A stretch of 30,154 nt of DNA, from NCBI GenBank assembly GCA_021151485.1, contig JAGKXB010000026.1:1-30154 (forward strand), given 5' to 3'. Numbering within the stretch: position 1 is the first letter of the stretch; every line of letters begins with the position of its first letter. Below, in pieces: positions 1 through 8,800 of the stretch. The notes under the pieces are model-generated. The model was given only the letters and a program-made list of their open reading frames with translations, was not told the origin of the DNA and did no database searches. The position numbers were made by a program, and so were the translations under genes. The stretch is from Oxalobacteraceae bacterium (GTDB lineage: Bacteria; Pseudomonadota; Gammaproteobacteria; Burkholderiales; Burkholderiaceae_D).

Positions 1-269
1 CCATTCGCCAGCTCCCTCGGTGTTGTCGCGCCTTGTCACGTAAATTCTCGAAAGTGCTTTTTGATAATTTTTCACGTAAAAAATCAACTTGTAATAATAA
101 TCGAGTAGTTTCGTGCCGCGTAGTCGGTGATAGACCTATGCAGTTGTTTCTTGGGTTTAAGACTGATTCGACAGTAACCTATGAATATCGCTAAATGGAT
201 TTGCGGGGGATTAAACTGCGTAACGCATTGCAAATGATGCTGTGCATTTATTTTTAAAGGAGAATAATC
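1..269. other. Upstream non-coding region of the cluster
   Basis: No convincing gene is seen here. The left edge is open in one frame to about 110, but the translation resembles nothing and has no start in the window. The stretch 60-105 is AT-rich. The 9-base word TCACGTAAA occurs at 36-44 and again at 72-80, exactly 36 bases apart on the same strand. A possible but weak promoter is TTCACG (71-76) with TAATAA (95-100), spacer 18. The stretch most likely carries the promoter and long leader of the cluster, because the first gene starts only at 270. Confidence 0.4.
36..80 (+). promoter_or_regulatory. Direct repeat TCACGTAAA, possible regulator sites
   Basis: Two identical copies of TCACGTAAA lie at 36-44 and 72-80. 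The 36-base period is close to 3.5 helical turns. The second copy overlaps a weak -35-like element. Two sites upstream of the first gene could be bound by a regulator, but none is encoded in the window and a chance repeat is possible. Confidence 0.2.
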
Positions 270-2618
270 TTGATTGCTAATATTGCCAATTTTGTGGTGC
301 GTTATAGGGCTATTGTCTTACTCACCAGCCTCATCGGAATAATACTTTCCACCCTGGGATTCAAAAATCTGTATTTCGACAGTAGTACCGATATATGGTT
401 TCTTGATGATGATCCTGTTCTGCTGGAATACAACGACTTAAAGAAAAAATTCGGTAGCGATGACTATTTAGTTATTGGTGTACAAGCTGCTGCAGGGCAA
501 AAGGATGTGTTGAATCCTGAAACTGTGCAAGCCATCCAAAAGATAACTAATTACCTCGAAGAGCATGCGGCAGTTAACAAGGTTCGCTCTCTCGTAAAAT
601 ATGAATACATGTTTTATGAAGACGAAATGTTGAATGTCGAAACTGCGATTCCCACCTCAAAAAATTTCAACTTCTCTGAGAAAGAATGGGACGATATTAG
701 AACCATACTCAATGGAGAAAATATTGCGCATGATTTGCTGTTTACCAAAGACTTAAAAAACACACTTATTTCTGCTCGTGTAATAGAACAAGATAAATAC
801 ACTGGCTCCGGTAACGCCAAAACAGATTTAGCCGCTGATTTTCGTACTTTTGTCGAGCGTGAAGGATTGCAGCAGAGTGACAAGTATAAAATCTACATAT
901 CTGGCTCAGCAGCAATTAGTGAAAGCTTTTTCTACTTTTCTACGGTAGATCAGTCCATAAGCTATCCAATAATGCTGACTTTCATCATTATCTTTCTGTT
1001 CTTAACATTTAGAACACTTGCAGGAACAGTGTTGCCAATTTTGGTTCTTGTAGTGTCTTGCGTGGTTGCCATTGGTTTGATCGGCTACTTCGGCTGGTCT
1101 ATGAACATGTTGAATATCACGTTGCCTACTATGCTGACAGTAGTTGTGGTCGCAGAGACAATCCATGTGTTGGTCGGCTTTTATCGCTACCGCAATCAAG
1201 GGCTTTCGCCGCAGGAAGCTGCTGTAGAGACCATTAAATATTGCTTTGAGCCTTGTTTTTATACCAGTATCACTACTTTGTTAGGGTATTTGTCTCTGGC
1301 GACCGGCTCTATTGCCCTGGTTGTGACCTTTGGTTTGGAGATGGCAATTGGTGTTGCTATCGCATTTTTCTTTAGCTTGTTTACCTTGCCTGCATTGCTG
1401 AGCTATACCAGTGCCAAAGGTAAGAAAGCGGAAAAACTTGTTTCCAACGGGATTATTGCTCGTTTGGTACATAGCTTGCCGGATAAAATTTACCCGGTTC
1501 GCAAGGCTATTATTGCGGTGACTGTGCTGTCATTGATTCCCTTGCTTTATCTTTGCTCCCAGGTAAAGGTTGATACTAATTTTGTACGGTTCTTTAAAGA
1601 TGATGCGCCGGTAAAGCAAGGCTTGGAATATTTTGATGAAACCTATAAAGGGTCTTTAAGTTTGGAGTTTCGTCTGGATTCCAAATTGGAAAATGGTGTC
1701 AAGGATCCTGCTTTTTTGGCACGCGCTCTGGAATTCCAAAATTATCTGGTGACCCTGGAAGGAAATGGGAAAGTTAATTCGCCCGTTAACTATCTCATGA
1801 AAATTAATCAGGTAATGAACAATAACGATGTTGAGTTCTTTAAGGTTCCTGAAACGCGGGATATGGTTGGGCAGTTCCTGCTGCTGTATTCGAATTCCGG
1901 TCCCGATGAAGATCTGTCTGACTTGATTACGTTTAATGGGCAGGAAATGCGCATGTCAGTTTTCTTTGCCGTGGCGCCGTCAGTGATTACCAAAGCTCGC
2001 ATTGAGGCTATTGAAAAACATGTGGCTGAACATTTTGCAGATCTTAATATTTCGGTTACCGGTAGGGCGGTTCTGTTCAATAACGTCGACAATTATACGT
2101 TGACTGGATTGGCAAACTCTTTCATGTTTTCGCTAATCTCAATTCTTATTTGTCTGTTTGTGGTATTGCGTTCCTTTAAGTATGGCTGGGTTGCGTTAAT
2201 CCCTAACGTTCTGCCTATTATCATTACTGGCGCTGTAATGGCAATGTTGGATATCTATCTGGATTTTGCGTCCATGATGGTTGCCGCAACAACTTTAGGT
2301 ATTGCCGTAGATGATACGATTCATGTGATGGATCGTTTCAGAAAAGCCAAAAACGCTAATCTTGATAATAGAGAAGCAATTGCTCTTGCGACGCGTGAAA
2401 GCGGAATAGCATTGGTGTCAACGACCATCATTTTGGTAGTTGGGTTTGCAATGTTAATCATGAGTAGTTTTGTGCCCAACATCTACATGGGTATTTTGGG
2501 GTGCCTCACCATCGGCTTGGCGGTATTGTGCGATTTGATCATATTACCTGCAGTGCTCATGTGTATCGGTGAGAAACAAAAAGCAGTAGAACCTATACCT
2601 GAAGCAACTTCGGTTTAA
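270..2618 (+). CDS. RND/MMPL-family exporter
   Basis: This 782-residue inner-membrane protein has the duplicated plan of MMPL/HAE3-type RND transporters: one N-terminal membrane helix (about 14-31), a large periplasmic loop, five helices (about 228-380), then the same pattern again with a helix at about 413-432 and five from about 615 to 770. The TM4-equivalent segment of the second half reads GIAVDDTIHVMDRF, with Asp681 and Asp682 in the place of the proton-relay acids. The matching segment in the first half has Glu296 (VVAETIHV). Relatives move lipids, hopanoids and other hydrophobic molecules out of the inner membrane, and length is normal for the family. The start is TTG at 270, preceded by AAAGGAG at 256-262 with a 7-base gap. 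It lies 225 bases before the PKS on the same strand. The partner LolA-like and barrel genes sit on the far side of the megasynthases, which suggests a transport system for the cluster product. The substrate is inferred. Confidence 0.9.
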   Translation: MIANIANFVVRYRAIVLLTSLIGIILSTLGFKNLYFDSSTDIWFLDDDPVLLEYNDLKKKFGSDDYLVIGVQAAAGQKDVLNPETVQAIQKITNYLEEHAAVNKVRSLVKYEYMFYEDEMLNVETAIPTSKNFNFSEKEWDDIRTILNGENIAHDLLFTKDLKNTLISARVIEQDKYTGSGNAKTDLAADFRTFVEREGLQQSDKYKIYISGSAAISESFFYFSTVDQSISYPIMLTFIIIFLFLTFRTLAGTVLPILVLVVSCVVAIGLIGYFGWSMNMLNITLPTMLTVVVVAETIHVLVGFYRYRNQGLSPQEAAVETIKYCFEPCFYTSITTLLGYLSLATGSIALVVTFGLEMAIGVAIAFFFSLFTLPALLSYTSAKGKKAEKLVSNGIIARLVHSLPDKIYPVRKAIIAVTVLSLIPLLYLCSQVKVDTNFVRFFKDDAPVKQGLEYFDETYKGSLSLEFRLDSKLENGVKDPAFLARALEFQNYLVTLEGNGKVNSPVNYLMKINQVMNNNDVEFFKVPETRDMVGQFLLLYSNSGPDEDLSDLITFNGQEMRMSVFFAVAPSVITKARIEAIEKHVAEHFADLNISVTGRAVLFNNVDNYTLTGLANSFMFSLISILICLFVVLRSFKYGWVALIPNVLPIIITGAVMAMLDIYLDFASMMVAATTLGIAVDDTIHVMDRFRKAKNANLDNREAIALATRESGIALVSTTIILVVGFAMLIMSSFVPNIYMGILGCLTIGLAVLCDLIILPAVLMCIGEKQKAVEPIPEATSV

Positions 2619-2660
2619 AGTTTTATTGAAGAAAACGTTAGCCAGGAATTATTGTGTTGT

Positions 2661-2694
2661 GAAGTAAGGGGCAAATGGACGCGCGTCTTACTTC
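2661..2694. promoter_or_regulatory. Inverted repeat between exporter and PKS genes
   Basis: GAAGTAAG (2661-2668) and CTTACTTC (2687-2694) are a perfect 8-base inverted repeat around an 18-base loop. It lies in the 225-base gap between the exporter and the PKS. No T-run follows, so it is not a standard intrinsic terminator. It could be an operator, an RNA processing or stability hairpin, or chance. The rest of the gap (2695-2830) is AT-rich near the PKS start, with no promoter I can call firmly. Confidence 0.35.
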
Positions 2695-2843
2695 GATATC
2701 TGCCTGATTGCCTTGGGGGTTTCAGGTAGGTTCGGAAGATCCCTTTGAATGTTAATTAAATTTGGCCAGTGGTCAGGGGTTCGCTTTTTCCAAATTTCAG
2801 TTTCTTTTTTTGTTTTATCTAAAAAATTGCAAGGAGTGATTAA

Positions 2844-5800
2844 ATGAACGTAGCCATTATAGGGGTATCGTGTAAATTTCCTGGCGCCAATAATTATTCT
2901 GAGTTCTGGGATAACCTTGTCGGGAAAAGGTCCAGCATTAGTGAAATTCCGTTATCTCGCTGGAATTGGCGAGAGTATTGGGGTGATCCCAAGCAACAAG
3001 CTAAAAAAAGTAATAGCAAATGGGGTGGATTTGTTGCTGATGTTGATGCGTTTGACGCAAATTTTTTTGGAATACTACCAAAAGTAGTAGAAACCATGGA
3101 TCCTCAACAAAGGCTAGTGTTGGAGTTGGTATGGGGATGTCTTGAGGATGCAGGTGTTGCACCTTCGTCCTTGCGTGGAAAAAAAGTTGGCGTCATGTTG
3201 GGTGTATTCAATCATGACTATAAAGAAACGCAGGACTCCACCAATATTTCCATTGAGGCTCATTACTCAACGGGAACTGCTGCATCCATTATCGCCAACC
3301 GCGTGTCGCACTATTTTGACTTCAAAGGCCCCAGTTTTCCTATCGATACCGCATGCTCCAGTTCATTAAATGCTATCCACAGTGCAATCCAGGCATTGAA
3401 ATTTGGTGACTGTGAAATGGCGCTGGCAGGCGGAGTAAATCTCCTCTTAACACCCACTCGACATATATCCTTTTCCAAGATGGGAATGTTGTCTCCCACC
3501 GGACAATGCATAACTTTTGATGCAAGTGCAAATGGATATGTGCGTGGGGAAGGGGCTGGTCTGGTACTTCTTAAGCCGTTGGAAAAAGCAATTGCAGATG
3601 GCGATGCGATTTACGGAGTAATTAAGGGTACCGCAGTAAATCATTGCGGTGAAACCTACACATTGACGTACCCCAGTTCAATTGCGCAAGCAAATGTTAT
3701 TCAAGAGGCACACGAACGTGCAGAAGTTCCTATCAATACCGTTAACTATATTGAAGCTCACGGTACCGGAACCCCGAAGGGTGATCCTATTGAATTCGAA
3801 GGTCTGTTACGTGCATTTGAGACCTTGGCTGCCCGACAAGGTGTTAGCCTAACCCCAGGTTATTGTGCGTTGGGGTCAGTAAAAACCAATATTGGTCATT
3901 TAGAAGCGGCGGCTGGAATTGCCGGAGTGATTAAGGTTTTGCTTGCATTTCGCAACAAACAGTTGCCCGCGCTGCAAAATTTTTCGAGCATCAACCCAAA
4001 AATATCTATTAACAACACGCCATTTTCTATCCTCGGTGAATCTAAAAAATGGGTGCCTGAGCGTGTATCTAACGACAATCAAAATGTAACTGCCCCTTTG
4101 CGTGCGGGTGTGTCATCGTTTGGCTTTGGAGGAACAAATTCTCATATCGTTTTAGAAGAGTTTGCCCGAGGAGAAAAGCCAAAGACGATAAAAAAACCAG
4201 CTTACCTTATTGCATTATCAGCAAAATCGCCTGCCGCATTGCAAAGGCTTAAATCCAACTTGTTGGTTTGGTTAGATAAAAATCAGGATACTGGTCTGCA
4301 GGATTTGAGTGCAGGGTTACTGGTCGGGCGAGATCATCACTCGGTCAGATTTGGCTGTGTTGTAAAAGATATGAAAAGTGCTATCCAGGCTCTGCAGGAT
4401 AGTATGGGGGATAAAGCACAATACTCTATTGTGGACAGGGATAATCTGGAGCTGCTTGCTGAAGCGACGCAATCGGCAAACGAATTAATTGAAAAATCCT
4501 TAAGAAATGAGGGAAAAAAGAATTATTCGCAGCATCTGGGCCTGCTCGCTGAGCTTTATGTGAAAGGAGCTGATCCAGTTTGGTGTGACCTTTTTGTTGG
4601 TGGTACAACTCAGCGTCTTAACTTACCTACCTATCCCTTTGAGAAGGATACCTTCTGGATCGCTCAGCCAGAGAATAAAAATCTTCAGGCAGGACCTCAT
4701 CCATTGCTGCATACAACATTGTCTGGTGGAACTAAAAATAGTTTTTTCAGCTTGTTTGACGGTCAGGAATTCTTCCTGAAAGATCACCAAGTGAAAAACC
4801 AAGCAGTTTTACCCGCAGTTGCTTATTTGGAAATAATGTATCAAGCGATGTTGCGTGCGGCATCTACGCAACTAGTTGATGCCAGTGCAGCAGTAGAAAT
4901 TCGTGATGTTATTTGGCTGCGCCCATTTACCTTGCCTGATGGTAGCAAGGAGCTGCGGGTAACTCTCAACGCTGAAAGCACTGAAAAAAATAACTCGCCG
5001 TTAAAGTTTGAATTCATCAGTGGTGTCGAAGATCTTTCATTCGTAAAAAACTGCCAGGCTAAAGCGTTTATTGTCGAGCGAGCTGAGCCAGATTTGTTGC
5101 CAAATTTTAATTATCCGGGGCACGGCTGGGCTACGTATCCCTCATCGGCTTGCTATGGACGCTTCTCATCATTGGGCTTTGGCTATGGTGCATCTCACCA
5201 GAGTATTGTGCTACTGGCTCAAAACGCAGATCAAGTTTTGGTGCAGTTGGTTATGCCAAATGATCTACAGGATTCCATTGGGGATTATGTTCTTCATCCA
5301 TCCATTGCGGATGGAGCCTTACAAGCTGCAGTTGCGTTGATATCGGGATTAGACGCGAATGCGAACGACACAGTCCAACCTGTATCTCCTTATCTGCCAT
5401 TTTCTTTGGAATGCCTGAAGATTTACGGTGCAACCCAAGTGTCGCAATGGGCGTGGGTGCGCCCTGCTTCTGGGAGTCGTGCCGCGCCAATGAAAAAATT
5501 GGACATTGATATTTTTAGCGAAATTCCAGGCACAGATGGAAGAGCACAAATTATTGCACAATTCAAAGGACTTGGATTGCGTCAGATTGAAAAGGAAGCC
5601 TTGCGTGTAAATGAGCAAATCTCCCCTTCGTATAAGGACAATATAATGAACGATTCACATTCCTACTACACTCCACATTGGTTTAAACAGTCCGTTGATG
5701 GGCAGCTCGCGCCTCTGGATTCACTGCTGATAATTGGTGATCCTTTAGACGTTGAGTTATGTGTGAGTCGACTGAAAAGAAATTCGAGTTTCAATCAGTC

Positions 5801-8800
5801 ATCGATTTTTTCCGCAGTGTACTCTAATGAGTATGTTAAGAAATCAGCGACCGAATTCACACTAAGACCTGGAGTTAATGGTGATTTTATTGCGCTGGTT
5901 AATGATATCTCCGCTCAACAAATGGTTCCGCGTAACGTATTGTTTTTGTCAAAGGAAGAGAGTGAAAATTCCGGCGACAATACAGATACAAATTTGTCTA
6001 AAAGTGCAGAAAGCGCCTTTTGTTTGGTAAAGGCTTATTTAAAGGCTGCAAAGAGCGCAAGATTTATTAATCTTGTTCAAGGTAATGGCACGGGTTTTAT
6101 TCCTATTTATCAAGCGTTAAGTGCCTTTTATAAAACTATTAAAATCGAGCGCCCTGCTTATAGCGGTAGGGTTGTGGTTTTCGATATTAAAAATGCCACT
6201 GATACCAGCTTTTCTAACCTCATTACCACAGAGTTTTCTGATAGCACTTCTCATGCAGATGTGAGGTACATCAATGAAAATCGTTTTGTGCGGGAATTTA
6301 TTGCTGCTGACGAACTAAAAAAAATCAAAGATCTAACCTCGGCGCAATCAGGGTTTAAAGCAGGTGGAGTGTATTTGATTACTGGTGGTCTTGGCGCGCT
6401 CGGACTATTAGTGGCAGGGTACCTCGTTAAGCAATACAACGCCCGCGTCTATTTGACGGGGCGCTCGGCTATTTCCGCCGAAAAGCAGCAACAATTAAAG
6501 ACGGTTGATGTGGATGGCAATAGCGTTGTTTATTTGCCCTGTGATATTTCTGATGAGTCCTCTGTAAGTGAATTGGTAAGGGAAATCAATAGTCAAGGGT
6601 TTAAGTTAAATGGTGTTATCCACTCAGCGGGTATCATTGAAGATAGCTTTATTCTTAAGAAGGATTTTGATTCTTTCTCTAGAGTGGTTGCGCCAAAGGT
6701 AAAGGGTACCATCAATCTAGATCGTGCAACACAAGACCAGCCTCTGGATATGTTTGTGTTGTTCTCCTCGGTAACGGGCGTGCTGGGCAATCTTGGACAA
6801 TGTGATTATGCATTTGGAAATTCATTTGAAGATTACTATAGTCACTATCGCAACGATTTATTGAGCAACGGCGAGAGATCAGGTAAGGCGGTTTCTATTA
6901 ATTGGCCGTACTGGAAAGAGGGCGGAATGGTATTAACTGACAAGGAAGAAGGAATCCTCAGGAAAAATTTTGGTATTGTTCCCTTGGAAAATGCAAGCGG
7001 CTTACAAGCGTTGGAATTTGCTGTTTCTTCTCAAATATCCCAGCTCGCGGTGCTCGAAGGGGATGAAACTAAAATTCACCAGGTTCTTGGAGTGAGAACT
7101 AACGTTAGCGAGGCCGATATTTCCGAAATTACACGCGTGGCTTTCGAAAAAAATTATGAAAGTAATTCCACCAATACGGCATATAATTCGATATTAAAAG
7201 AGAATGCTGTCAAATATTTGATTAGTCAATTTGCAAAAGAGGTTTCGCTTTCAGAAGACAAGTTTGAATTGTATGCACCGTTTCAACAGTACGGTTTTGA
7301 TTCGGTTGTTATGGTCGATTTAGTGATTTTATTGGAAGAAGAATTTTCAAATCTTCCCGCCACTCTATTCTTTGAATATAAAAATATCAATGATTTGGCT
7401 GACTTCTTTGTAGCTAACTATCCTGAAAAATTTGTTGCGTCTACAGATGTTGCCTCAGCGCAAGAGGAAATCAAGGTACCGGTTCTGGTTGAAAGCAAGA
7501 TCAGCGTCAACGACCTAAAGGCTAAGGTGGTTTCCTATCTTATTGAATTATTTGCTAGAGAGGTTGAATTGCCTGAAGAACGATTCGAGCTCTATGCTCC
7601 GTTTCAGCAATACGGTTTCGATTCGGTTGTTATGGTGAATTTGGTAATTGCTCTCGAGGAGGAATTTGAAAATCTTCCAGCAACCTTGTTTTTTGAATAC
7701 AAAAATATTAACGATTTGGCTGATTTTTTTGCGAGTAACTATGCAAAGCATTTCGAGAGTCTGATATCACCTGAGCCCTCTGTAGTTACTACTTCAAGCA
7801 ATCTTAATACTGACGAAAATGTAGCGCGCATCCAGCTTCCGATCATATCTATGCCAGCAGAAGATCAGGGGTACTCATCATTACTTAATGATAAGCAACA
7901 ACTGGCCGACGATGAGATTGTTATTATCGGTGTATCAGGACGTTATCCGGAAGCTGAAACGCTCGCAGAGTTTTGGAATAATTTAAAAAATGGCGTCGAC
8001 TGCATCAGAGAAATACCTGAGGAAAGAGCGTGGGGCGTAGAAAATCTTTTTCAGCCAGGACCAGCGGTATTGGGGAAAAGTTATTCAAAATGGGGTGGCT
8101 TCTTAAAAGCTATTGATCACTTTGATCCGTTGTTTTTCGGTATTTCCCCGGCAGAAGCTGAGGTCATGGATCCTCATGAACGTCTGTTCCTCGAAACAGT
8201 TGCCTTGGCCGTGGAAGATGCCGGATATTGCCCTGACAAATTGGCACAACCTGACGGTGTGCATGAAAGCCCGGTAGGTGTCTATGTAGGCACTATGTGG
8301 GGTGATTATCAACTATTTGGTGTCGATGGTGACACACCAAAAAACATGATTGCACCTCGCTCTTGGTATTGGGCAGTGGCAAACAGAATTTCATATCAAT
8401 TTAATTTTTCAGGCCCCAGTATCACGCTTGATACTGCGTGTTCTTCATCGCTCACTGCAATCCATCTTGCGTGTGAAGCGTTGAAGCTTGGTGACATTAA
8501 CGTCGGTATTGCCGGCGGGGTCAATTTATCCTTACATCCGCAGAAATACAACACGTTATCTGATCTCCATTTCCTGTCATCTGATGGACGTTGTCGCAGT
8601 TTTGGCACAGGAGGGGATGGTTATGTTCCCGCAGAGGCTGTAGGTGCAATTATTTTAAAACGCAAATCTGACGCCGTGCGCGATGGCGACCACATTTATG
8701 CGGTGATTAAAAGTTCATCTATAAATCACGGCGGAAAAACGTCTGGTTTTACAGTACCGAATCCCAACCGTCAGGGAGCGTTAATCAAAGACGCGATTGC

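Noticed and set aside
2844..4165. KS1 as a decarboxylating loading KS (KSQ)
   Set aside because: The active-site residue is Cys (DTACSSS), not Gln.
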